In this document: positions 1-5,847 of the stretch, in pieces
How positions within the stretch are numbered: the first letter of the stretch is position 1
Layout of the letters: the number at the start of each line of letters is the position of its first letter
Assembly: GCA_964638815.1 (NCBI GenBank)
Contig: CAZXBB010000107.1
Span: forward strand, 1-6,305
Origin: CAZXBB01 sp964638815
GTDB lineage: Bacteria > Planctomycetota > Phycisphaerae > Phycisphaerales > SM1A02
Length of the DNA stretch: 6,305 bases
Direction: 5' to 3'
Position numbers and translations under genes: made by a program
The notes under the pieces: generated by a model
The model's input: the letters and a program-made list of their open reading frames with translations, nothing else
Databases searched by the model: none
Told to the model about the DNA's origin: nothing

Positions 1-50
1 TAGCCCGGTTGTCCACGTAGCCCGGCTGTCACGTAGCCCGGGTGAGAGCG
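1..50. repeat. Short tandem repeat, TAGCCCGG units (3 copies)
   Basis: Three head-to-tail copies begin at 1, 18 and 34, each starting TAGCCCGG. The first two continue as TTGTCCACG and CTGTCACG, so the units are 17 and 16 bp. The third diverges after TAGCCCGGG into GTGAGAGCG. The left end of the window may cut the array. TAGCCCGG-type intergenic repeats are common in several GC-rich bacterial groups, so this is probably a dispersed non-coding repeat. That family assignment is from memory and not tested. Confidence 0.6.
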
Positions 51-67
51 TCGCACGTGTGCCGGGC
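36..67. repeat. REP-like hairpin in the spacer upstream of the FG-GAP gene
   Basis: GCCCGG at 36-41 is the exact reverse complement of CCGGGC at 62-67, separated by 20 nt. The left arm is the third TAGCCCGG repeat unit, so repeat and hairpin overlap, as in REP-type elements. The stem is only 6 bp and no T-run follows, so terminator function for an upstream gene is possible but not shown. Confidence 0.35.
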
Positions 68-95
68 CGTCACGCGGATGGTGCGATCCCGGACG

Positions 96-133
96 TTGCG
101 ATCCGCGGCGGTCGCTATGATCGGCTGATCGGC
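96..133 (+). promoter_or_regulatory. Possible promoter and direct repeats upstream of the FG-GAP gene
   Basis: TATGAT at 116-121 matches five of six bases of the sigma-70 -10 consensus and lies 32 bp before the chosen ATG. The best -35-like hexamer, TTGCGA at 96-101, is only 14 bp away, which is short. TGATCGGC occurs twice in tandem at 118-125 and 126-133, and TGCGATCC occurs twice at 82-89 and 97-104. These could be operator half-sites or chance in GC-rich DNA. Promoter rules for this lineage are poorly known, so this is weak. Confidence 0.2.
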
Positions 134-140
134 GCAGCCC

Positions 141-149
141 GGAGGTGAT
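141..149 (+). promoter_or_regulatory. Ribosome-binding site that decides the start of the FG-GAP gene
   Basis: GGAGGTGAT is a full match to the anti-Shine-Dalgarno consensus. Its GGAGG core (141-145) lies 8 nt before ATG 154. Two alternative in-frame starts, GTG 145 and ATG 148, fall inside the site itself and are therefore unlikely. This sets the protein start at 154. Confidence 0.8.
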
Positions 150-153
150 GCTC

Positions 154-1830
154 ATGGCACGAACGACGCTCCTGACCGCGGCGCTCGGATCGGCGGCGAT
201 CGTCACCTCGACGCCGGCGAGCCCGATCGACTACGTGGAGGCCTCCGCCGGTCTCCAGACGCCCGCGATGGAAGGCGGCGACACCGAGTTCGAGTTCGGA
301 GACGTTGACGCCGACGGCAACGTCGACATCGTCTCCGTCGGCGACCACGGAAGCCCGTTCGTCAACACGGATCAGCACGGCCTGATGGTCTGGCGCGGCG
401 ACGGCGCGGGCGCGTGGAGCGTGATCCAGACCGGCAACTTCGGCTACGGCGGCGTCGCGCTCGGCGACGTGAACGGCGACGGGCATCTCGACGCCGGGTA
501 CGGCGTGCACCACGCGTGGTCCGGCAACGACTTCGGCGACCAGCTCCTGGAAGTGGCGCTGGGCGACGGGACCGGCGCCGGCTGGAGCCCGTGGGACGAC
601 GGCCTCGCGTCGAACGGGGAGACATGGGGCATGTTCGCGACGGCCTTCGCGGACATCGACAACGACGGCGACCTCGACGTCGGCTCCCTCAGCTTCGGCT
701 GCTGCGCCGGGCTCCACGTGTACCGCAACAACGGAGACGGCACGTGGACGCAGAGCTTCGGCTTCACCGGCGGGAACGCGGCCGCGCAGCTCGAGTTCGG
801 CGACGTCAACGCCGACGGCAACGCGGACATCGCGGCGGCCCACGGGGCCGGGACGATCTATCTCGGGGACGGCGCGGGCGGGTTCACCGGCGCCGACGCG
901 AACCTCCCGGCTCCCGCCTGGCGCCGCGGGATCGACCTCGGCGACGTGAACGGCGACGGCGCGGACGATCTCGCGTGGCCCGTCGGCGAAGGCGTCGAAG
1001 TGTGGACGCGCGATGCGGACGGCCAGTGGCAGTCGCTGACCGGCGCGCTCGCCACGATCGGCGACATCGACCGCATCCAGATCGCGGACATGAACCTCGA
1101 CGGCTACGGCGACGTGCTCGCGTTCCGCCCCAGCCGCGTCGACGTCTACGCCGGCGACGGGAAAGGGGGCTGGACGGCGGTCGCGTCGATCCTGGCGCCG
1201 GCGGCGTGCGACGACGCCGCATTTCGCGCCGGCGTCGACGTCGATCACAACGGCTATCCCGATCTCGTGATCGTGTCCGAGGAGGACTGCGATCCGTTCA
1301 CAGGCGGCGCCAACCGGCCCCGCGTCTTCGTCGAAGCATCGGTGCCCGCGTCGCCGTTCGTGACGCCCGTCGCACCGGCGCCGGGGGCGACGCTCGTGGC
1401 CGGGTCGGTGCGGTTCGTCGACTGGCATGCCGGAGTTCCGGCGGCGTCGGGGGCGCGCATGATGACCATCGAGCTCTCCGTGGGCGGGCCCGACGGACCG
1501 TGGTCGGCGGTCACAACGGCGGTGCCCGACAACGGGCGCTTCCAATGGACGATTCCGGCGGGCGTGCGCAGCTCGTCCGACTGCTACGTCCGCTACACGC
1601 TGGATACCGAGCCCGCGACGACGGCCGTGACTGCCGGCGCGTTCTCGATCGCCGGCGGCGCGATCCCCGGCGACGTCAACCGGGACGGCGTCGTGGACTT
1701 CACCGACCTGCTGCTCGTCCTCGGCGCGTGGGGGCCGTGCCCCCCGGAGGGTGAGTGCCCCGCCGACGTTGACGGGAGCGGCGCGGTCGACTTCGCCGAT
1801 CTGCTCGTCGTGCTGTCGGACTGGGGTTGA
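154..1830 (+). CDS. Secreted FG-GAP/VCBS seven-repeat beta-propeller protein with C-terminal dockerin-like pair
   Basis: The product is 558 aa. Residues 1-23 are a short signal peptide (MARTTLLTAALGSAAIV then a small-residue region), so the protein is probably exported. Seven FG-GAP/VCBS-type calcium loops (D-x-N-x-D-G-x-x-D-x) lie near residues 49, 104, 167, 216, 263, 311 and 362. That spacing suits a seven-bladed propeller like the integrin alpha head. Residues about 400-500 look like an Ig/Fn3-type beta-sandwich (IELSVGG, FQWTIPAG). Residues 506-558 hold two dockerin-I-like EF-hand halves, GDVNRDGVVDFTDLL and ADVDGSGAVDFADLL, each ending in a W-G pair. This tail is typical of many secreted planctomycete proteins, where no cellulosome partner is known; it may be a sorting or anchoring tag. 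No catalytic residues are visible, so binding or structural roles are likely. It converges on the epimerase-like gene. Confidence 0.9.
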   Translation: MARTTLLTAALGSAAIVTSTPASPIDYVEASAGLQTPAMEGGDTEFEFGDVDADGNVDIVSVGDHGSPFVNTDQHGLMVWRGDGAGAWSVIQTGNFGYGGVALGDVNGDGHLDAGYGVHHAWSGNDFGDQLLEVALGDGTGAGWSPWDDGLASNGETWGMFATAFADIDNDGDLDVGSLSFGCCAGLHVYRNNGDGTWTQSFGFTGGNAAAQLEFGDVNADGNADIAAAHGAGTIYLGDGAGGFTGADANLPAPAWRRGIDLGDVNGDGADDLAWPVGEGVEVWTRDADGQWQSLTGALATIGDIDRIQIADMNLDGYGDVLAFRPSRVDVYAGDGKGGWTAVASILAPAACDDAAFRAGVDVDHNGYPDLVIVSEEDCDPFTGGANRPRVFVEASVPASPFVTPVAPAPGATLVAGSVRFVDWHAGVPAASGARMMTIELSVGGPDGPWSAVTTAVPDNGRFQWTIPAGVRSSSDCYVRYTLDTEPATTAVTAGAFSIAGGAIPGDVNRDGVVDFTDLLLVLGAWGPCPPEGECPADVDGSGAVDFADLLVVLSDWG

Positions 1831-1921
1831 CTCCTGCGGGCCCGCGCGGGCGAGCGTCCGACGCGCCCGTCACGCTCCCGCCGGCGCAGCGACCTCGCGG
1901 CGACGCACCGCGTCGCGGATG
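1831..1921. other. Convergent spacer, GC-rich, no gene
   Basis: This stretch follows the FG-GAP stop codon and precedes the 19-bp repeats. It contains the palindrome GCCCGCGCGGGC (1840-1851), which has no loop and no T-run, so it is not a convincing intrinsic terminator. A degenerate fifth copy of the 19-bp repeat can be aligned at 1903-1921. Nothing else is recognisable. Confidence 0.5.
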
Positions 1922-1997
1922 TCAGCCCGCGTCGCGCCTGTCAGCCCACCTCGCGCATCTCAGCCCGCGTCGCGCCTGTCAGCCCGCGTCGCGCGCC
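1922..1997. repeat. 19-bp tandem repeat, four copies, running into the epimerase stop codon
   Basis: Four contiguous 19-bp units start at 1922, 1941, 1960 and 1979. Units 1 and 3 are identical (TCAGCCCGCGTCGCGCCTG). Unit 2 differs at four positions and unit 4 at its last three. Unit 4 is also the last codons and stop of the minus-strand epimerase-like gene, so the array probably grew by duplication of that gene end. Each unit supplies a TGA on the minus strand, and because 19 is not a multiple of three these stops fall in all three frames. Confidence 0.85.
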
Positions 1998-3157
1998 TTC
2001 CACGCCGCGAGCACCTCGGCCTCCTTCTCGCGCGGAATGCCCGCCCGCCGGTGCAGGCCCTCGCGCTGATCCTCTTCGAGACCGTCGTACCACCGCAGCG
2101 TGTCCTCGATCGTCTCGGCAAGCGGGCGGAACGTGAGCCCGGCGGCCACGGCCTTGTTGACGTTGCGCGTCCCGAACCCGGCGTACTCGCCGTCCGGCGG
2201 CAGCCAGCACGGCATCTGCATCCAGGGGCCGACTTCGTGCGCCTCGAGGAAATCGGCGGGAACCCACGTGAACGTCGCATCCGACTTCGACGCGCGGCGG
2301 CACGTCTCGAGCAGCCCGCGCATCGTCAGCGGGTTGTGGGGGTGCGGACCGACGACGTTGAACGTGCCGCCGAGGCCGCGTTCCATGCAAAGCAGCTCGA
2401 ACGCCACGAGGTCGCGGGCGTCGATGAGCTGGGTCCGCGTGTCGCCGTCGCCGGGCGCCAGCACCTCGCCGCCGTTGCGCACGCGGACCGGCCAGTAGCC
2501 GCCGCGGAAGCTGAAGTCGCGCGGGCCGACGATGAGCCCGGGCCGGAAGATCGCGTGGCGATCGGGGAAACAGCGGCGCACGCGGTTCTCGCACTCGGCC
2601 TTGAACGGACCGAAGAGCTCCATCGTGAACTCGGTATCGTCCGCGTCGGGCGCCTTGCCGACCTCCGCGTCCTCGTCCTGGTTCTTCTGCGATGAGTCGG
2701 CGTAGACGGACATCGACGAGACGAACATGTAGCGCCCCGCGTGGTCCTTCAGCAGGTCGGCGGTCGCCTCGACCAGCTTCGGGATGTGGGGCCAGACGTC
2801 GAGCACGACGTCCCAGCGGCGACCGCCGGCGACCGCGGATTCGAGTGCGGCGAGGCCGTCGCCGCCGTCCGGGGACCGGTCGCCGATGAGGCACTCGACC
2901 TCGGGAAACAGGTCCTCCGACCGGTTGCCGCGGTTGAACATCGTGACCTCGTGCCCGTGCGCGAGCGCCCGGCGGATGAAGTGCGGCCCGGTCTGCCCGG
3001 TGCCGCCGAGCACGAGGATCTTCAGCCGTGCGGGCACGCCGCCCCCGCCCCCGTCGTCATGCGGCGCCGCGGCGCGCGCGAGGGACGGGAAACCGGCGGC
3101 CGCGCCGAGACCGGCGGTGGTGCCGAGGAACGCGCGGCGCGAGGAGTGCTTCTTCAT
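1979..3157 (-). CDS. Tat-exported NAD-dependent epimerase/dehydratase-like protein (extended SDR fold)
   Basis: The product is 392 aa. Residues 1-31 form a twin-arginine signal (SRRAFLG at 6-12, then an Ala/Gly-rich segment ending LARAAA), so it is predicted to cross the membrane folded, presumably with its cofactor. A glycine linker (GGGGG, 36-40) precedes the Rossmann domain, with ILVLGGTGQTG at 47-57 as the dinucleotide-binding G-x-x-G-x-x-G motif. VSSMSVY (146-152) is the usual Ser strand. The position of the catalytic Y-x-x-x-K reads LFGPFK (181-186), so the Tyr is Phe (codon TTC at 2614-2612) while Lys186 is kept. The C-terminal part (FRPGLIVGPRD, LIDARDL, TFNVVGP) matches extended SDR epimerases. 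An upstream ATG at 3220 would add 21 residues before the Tat signal, so the start at 3157 is preferred. Substrate unknown. Confidence 0.88.
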   Translation of the reverse strand: MKKHSSRRAFLGTTAGLGAAAGFPSLARAAAPHDDGGGGGVPARLKILVLGGTGQTGPHFIRRALAHGHEVTMFNRGNRSEDLFPEVECLIGDRSPDGGDGLAALESAVAGGRRWDVVLDVWPHIPKLVEATADLLKDHAGRYMFVSSMSVYADSSQKNQDEDAEVGKAPDADDTEFTMELFGPFKAECENRVRRCFPDRHAIFRPGLIVGPRDFSFRGGYWPVRVRNGGEVLAPGDGDTRTQLIDARDLVAFELLCMERGLGGTFNVVGPHPHNPLTMRGLLETCRRASKSDATFTWVPADFLEAHEVGPWMQMPCWLPPDGEYAGFGTRNVNKAVAAGLTFRPLAETIEDTLRWYDGLEEDQREGLHRRAGIPREKEAEVLAAWKARDAG

Positions 3158-3218
3158 GACGCCTGATAGGGCCGCGGCCGGTCCCGGTTGCGTGGCCGAG
3201 GGTGTACACTGGCCCTCC
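3158..3218. promoter_or_regulatory. Divergent intergenic region with a possible leaderless promoter for the selenoprotein gene
   Basis: This 61-bp gap between two divergent starts must hold promoter signals for both genes unless they are read from further away. On the plus strand TACACT (3205-3210) matches four of six -10 bases and ends 8 nt before ATG 3219, the spacing of a leaderless transcript. No Shine-Dalgarno lies at normal distance; GAGGGTG at 3198-3204 is 14 nt away. TACACT overlaps the perfect palindrome GTGTACAC (3202-3209), a possible operator. On the minus strand only a weak AGG lies before the epimerase start. Confidence 0.3.
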
Positions 3219-3569
3219 ATGACCGCGACGATCGACTGGATCTACCACCGCAACGGCTGAACGTCATGCACCCGCGCGCAGGAGTTTCTTGCGTCCCATG
3301 ACGTTCCGACGACCGAGGTGATCGACGCGAAGAAGCAGCGCTACGGCGCCGATGAGGCGCTGGCGCTGCTGGACGGTGTGCGCACCCTGATCGTCGTCAG
3401 GGGGAGGAAGGTGACGGAGATCGATCTCCGCTCCGATCGCCCCGACGACGCCACGCTGGCCGCGCTCCTCCTCGGTCCCACGGGCAACCTGCGCGCGCCG
3501 ACGCTCCGGACCGGCACGATCATGCTCGTGGGCTTTCACGCGGAGACGTACGCGGAGCGGCTGGGCTGA
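3219..3569 (+). CDS. ArsC/Spx-like thioredoxin-fold selenoprotein with a UxxC redox motif (in-frame TGA = Sec14)
   Basis: Reading ATG 3219 to TGA 3567-3569 through an internal TGA at 3258-3260 gives 116 residues. The N-terminus is MTATIDWIYHRNG-U-TSCTRA, so Sec14 and Cys17 form U-x-x-C where relatives have C-x-x-C after a beta strand and YH. Frame, length and similarity continue across the TGA: RAQEFLASHDVP (19-30) is the first helix and turn, VIDAKKQRYG (34-43) follows, and LLLGPTGNLRAPTLR (83-97) carries the expected cis-Pro loop, ending in VGFHAETYAERLG. Small ArsC/Spx-like proteins are about this size. A selenolate-thiol pair suggests a cytosolic thiol oxidoreductase or reductase; arsenate is not proven as substrate. 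TGA is a stop elsewhere in the window (1828-1830, 1979-1981, 3567-3569), which argues against recoding. The adjacent SECIS-like fold supports selenocysteine. A premature-stop pseudogene is the main alternative. Confidence 0.85.
3258..3305 (+). promoter_or_regulatory. Bacterial SECIS element and selenocysteine UGA codon
   Basis: The UGA is at 3258-3260. Starting at its A, AACGTCATG (3260-3268) is the exact reverse complement of CATGACGTT (3297-3305), a perfect 9-bp lower stem. Inside it, CGCAGG (3277-3282) pairs with CTTGCG (3288-3293) with one G-U pair, extendable by G3276-U3294, closing a 5-nt loop A-G-U-U-U. The loop G (3284) lies 23 nt after the UGA. Known bacterial SECIS elements sit immediately downstream of the UGA inside the coding region and present a G near the 5' side of a small apical loop at about this distance, where SelB binds. 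All these properties are met. Confidence 0.75.
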
Positions 3570-3570
3570 C

Positions 3571-3589
3571 CGGATCGCCGCGCGATCCG
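3571..3589 (+). terminator. Terminator-like hairpin after the selenoprotein gene
   Basis: CGGATCG (3571-3577) and CGATCCG (3583-3589) are perfect reverse complements around the 5-nt loop CCGCG. The hairpin begins two bases after the selenoprotein stop codon. No U-run follows, so it is not a classical intrinsic terminator; it may aid termination or protect the 3' end of the mRNA. Confidence 0.45.
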
Positions 3590-3598
3590 TGAACGCCC

Positions 3599-3722
3599 GT
3601 GATCGCCAGCCGCGCCTGCCGCGGCGTGCGTCAGAGGATTTCGCCTACCAGGGTGAACAACCTCGAGGGGGGCCCTGCACGAGCACCTCGGCGTGGACGA
3701 CGCGAAGGACTACGTGCGCTGA
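3599..3722 (+). pseudogene. Possible frameshifted short gene or gene-end remnant
   Basis: From GTG 3599 one frame reads RQRISPTRVNNLEG just before a run of six G (3667-3672). The next frame reads GALHEHLGVDDAKDYVR and stops at TGA 3720-3722. Removing one G joins them into a protein-like tail of about 40 residues ending ALHEHLGVDDAKDYVR. Both halves look like normal soluble protein, whereas the other frames are arginine/proline-rich noise. It could be the decayed end of a lost gene, a very small gene with a homopolymer sequencing error, or chance. I do not recognise the family. Confidence 0.25.
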
Positions 3723-3731
3723 CCCGCGCGC

Positions 3732-5837
3732 CTACTCCACGTCCAGCCCCTCGCCGCCGACACAGCCGCCGCCCACGAGATCACAGACGCCCAGCCACGT
3801 GTTGAAGCCCGTGGTCCGCACGATGTCGATGACGTTGCCGTCGACCTCGATCACGTGCTCCGTGACGTCGTTCGGCGGCGCGTACGGATTCGTCGCGATG
3901 ACGAGCATGCGCCGGCCGTCCGCGCTGTAGATGCCGCGCCAGATCGGGAGCTTGTCGGCGTTGAGATCGCGGGCGTTCGCCGGGTGGTGCACGGCGTACC
4001 CCTCGTCGAAGAATTCGTTGTAGCGGCTGAGGCGATACAGGCCGTAGATGAAGTTGTTGTACGCGTGACGATTCTGGGACTGGTGCTCGTCGGTGATGTC
4101 CGCGTGGTGCGGGTTCGACGCATGGTAGCTGTCCGAGTCCCACACCCAGGTGCCGACGTTCTGCGAGAAGAACGGGAGCATCGCCGCGATGTGCGCCATC
4201 TGCCGCGGAATGCCGCACTCGGGGCAGTTCCCGCCGCCGTGCAGCCGCATCCACTGGAAGATGATGATCTCCTTGTCGGGCGCCCATTCCCGATTGACGT
4301 CGATGCGGAACAGGTTGGACGACAGGTAACCGCCGACGTTCTCCCACTCGTCCTCGTTCCCCTCGTACGTGCGCGGGTAGTCGTAGAAGTAGTAACCGCT
4401 CGGCGTCAGGAAATCGAGGGTGGACGTGAAGAACTCGCCGAAGGTCCCGTCGCCGCTGTAATCCTGCATGATGTAGTCGATGAGCGACGGATCGCTCGTC
4501 CACTCCTCCCACGAGTAGCGGCGGATGCCCACGCTGCCGAACGTGGCGTTGCTGATCGGCGCCTCGCTGTAGGAGGAGACCTGCGCCGGGGTGCCGTGCT
4601 CGTCCTTTGGGAAGCCGACGGAGAGGTCGTACAGCGCGGACATGTCGTGCTTGTAGAGATCGACGTAGACGTCGTCCGGCAGACCGCGGTACGACGCCGG
4701 GATGCGCTCGTCATCGCGGTTCTCGAGCATCCGCTCGCCGGTGGTCCAGCGTCGCTCGACGTCGGCGACGAGGTACTCGACGTTGGGCACACCCGTCCCG
4801 CTGCTGTCGGAGAACAGGTCGGCGACGGAGTGCATCTCCTCGCGCCAATAGTCCTCGAACAGCGTCATGTCGTTCTCCCACGGACTGCGGATCTGTTCCC
4901 AGTTCTCGTCGTTGACCGGGTTCTCGGTCTGCCACGAGTTCGCCGGGCTCCACATGCCCGTGCGGCGCTCGAACGGGAGCTCATCGCGATACTCCGGGCT
5001 CGCGAGGCTGCCGCGGATGTGGCTGAACCCGCGCGAGAGCGGAATGAGCCCGTAGTCCTCGCGGTCCGGATAGTACTGCGAGGGGAAGAGTCCGAGGCCG
5101 CCGTACACGACCGTGAGATTGTCGTTGAGGTGGAAATCGGGGAACTCGTGCCAGCTGATCTCGTTCAGCAGGACGTCCTGCTCGGAGTCGTCGAACGGGC
5201 TCGAGCAGAAGCAGTCGTTGGAGCCGCCCTGCCCCCAGTCCACGGTTCCGTCGTTGTCGTTGTCGATGCCGTCGCTACAGGCGGGGCGTCCGAGCGGGTC
5301 CACCTGCTCCACCTCGGTGTTGACGAAGATGTTCCCGCAGCCGGGATCGTCGGGGAAGTCGATGAGACCGTCGCCGTCGTTGTCGATGCCGTCCTGGCAG
5401 CGGGTCGTCGCGACGGACTCGTCCTCGAGTTCCGGGTCGTAGACGCCGTGCGCGTCCCAGCATCCGGGATCGAGCGCGTCGGCGAGGCCGTCACCGTCGT
5501 TGTCGATCGCGTCGTCACACTGCGGGCACTCGGCCACGGGCCCCCACTTCGTCATCATCAGGAGCCAGTCCCGGACGCCGACCACGTCGTCGGCGTTCAG
5601 GTCGCCGGCGCAGTGGCAGTCCTCCTGCGTGTCGCAGTCCTCCCAGTCCCCGGTGTCCGGGTTCCAGACGTGGCAGTGTCCCCAGTGGAACAGCAGCTCG
5701 AGCACATCCTGGAGATCGACCAGCCCGTCGAGATTGAGGTCGGCGCCGTACGAGCACTGCTCGCGCTCGCCCTCCGCGGCGGCCCCGATCGGAGCCGCGA
5801 GAACTGTACACAAGGCGATAGTCTGACGAGCGTTCAT
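3732..5837 (-). CDS. Secreted protein with N-terminal dockerin-like and DGIDNDGDG calcium repeats and a large unrecognised domain
   Basis: The product is 701 aa. Residues 1-21 form a signal peptide (MNARQTIALCTVLAAPIGAA). Residues 28-104 hold two dockerin-like halves, ADLNLDGLVDLQDVLELL and AGDLNADDVVGVRDWLLMM, each followed by a W-G pair and separated by a Cys/Asp-rich insert. Residues 107-213 contain three DGIDNDGDG-type loops (about 108, 149 and 189), two continuing to DPGC, like thrombospondin-3-style calcium repeats. Residues about 220-640 are rich in Trp, Tyr and acidic residues, with a CPECG pair (538-541) and QWMRLHGGG (528-536); I do not recognise this domain. A glycoside-hydrolase-like barrel with a small C-terminal beta domain (RRMLVIATNPYAPP to the end) is a guess. 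An in-frame ATG at 5972 would place 45 charged residues before the signal peptide, so 5837 is chosen. The gene stands alone and converges on the selenoprotein gene. Confidence 0.88.
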   Translation of the reverse strand: MNARQTIALCTVLAAPIGAAAEGEREQCSYGADLNLDGLVDLQDVLELLFHWGHCHVWNPDTGDWEDCDTQEDCHCAGDLNADDVVGVRDWLLMMTKWGPVAECPQCDDAIDNDGDGLADALDPGCWDAHGVYDPELEDESVATTRCQDGIDNDGDGLIDFPDDPGCGNIFVNTEVEQVDPLGRPACSDGIDNDNDGTVDWGQGGSNDCFCSSPFDDSEQDVLLNEISWHEFPDFHLNDNLTVVYGGLGLFPSQYYPDREDYGLIPLSRGFSHIRGSLASPEYRDELPFERRTGMWSPANSWQTENPVNDENWEQIRSPWENDMTLFEDYWREEMHSVADLFSDSSGTGVPNVEYLVADVERRWTTGERMLENRDDERIPASYRGLPDDVYVDLYKHDMSALYDLSVGFPKDEHGTPAQVSSYSEAPISNATFGSVGIRRYSWEEWTSDPSLIDYIMQDYSGDGTFGEFFTSTLDFLTPSGYYFYDYPRTYEGNEDEWENVGGYLSSNLFRIDVNREWAPDKEIIIFQWMRLHGGGNCPECGIPRQMAHIAAMLPFFSQNVGTWVWDSDSYHASNPHHADITDEHQSQNRHAYNNFIYGLYRLSRYNEFFDEGYAVHHPANARDLNADKLPIWRGIYSADGRRMLVIATNPYAPPNDVTEHVIEVDGNVIDIVRTTGFNTWLGVCDLVGGGCVGGEGLDVE

Positions 5838-5843
5838 TGGCTT

Positions 5844-5847
5844 CTCC
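5844..5847 (-). promoter_or_regulatory. Ribosome-binding site for the 701-aa secreted protein
   Basis: On the minus strand GGAG (5847-5844), within CGGAGAAG, lies 6 nt before the ATG at 5837-5835. Together with the signal peptide that follows, it supports this start over the upstream in-frame ATG at 5972. Confidence 0.6.

Noticed and set aside
115..1545. Long antisense open frame opposite the FG-GAP gene, with VAVHVAE-like repeats
   Set aside because: It is the complement of the repeated calcium-loop codons in GC-rich DNA; the composition is Arg/Ala/Val-biased with no domain, and the opposite strand has a clear gene with a perfect ribosome-binding site.
1836..1851. GC-rich palindromes after the FG-GAP stop as an intrinsic terminator
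   Set aside because: They have no loop and no T-run; they cannot form a normal terminator hairpin without melting pairs.
1941..2894. Open frames overlapping the epimerase-like gene on both strands
   Set aside because: They are arginine-rich shadow frames without motifs, while the 1979-3157 frame carries a Tat signal and Rossmann motif.
3158..3220. Longer start at 3220 for the epimerase-like protein
   Set aside because: It would put 21 residues before the twin-arginine signal and overlap the start of the divergent selenoprotein gene.
3258..3260. TGA reassigned to Trp or Gly genome-wide
   Set aside because: Three good genes in the window end in TGA, and TGG is used normally for Trp.
3318..3569. 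Independent 83-aa gene starting at GTG 3318
   Set aside because: It lacks the N-terminal strand and redox motif of its family, has no ribosome-binding site, and is continuous in frame with the upstream part across the TGA.
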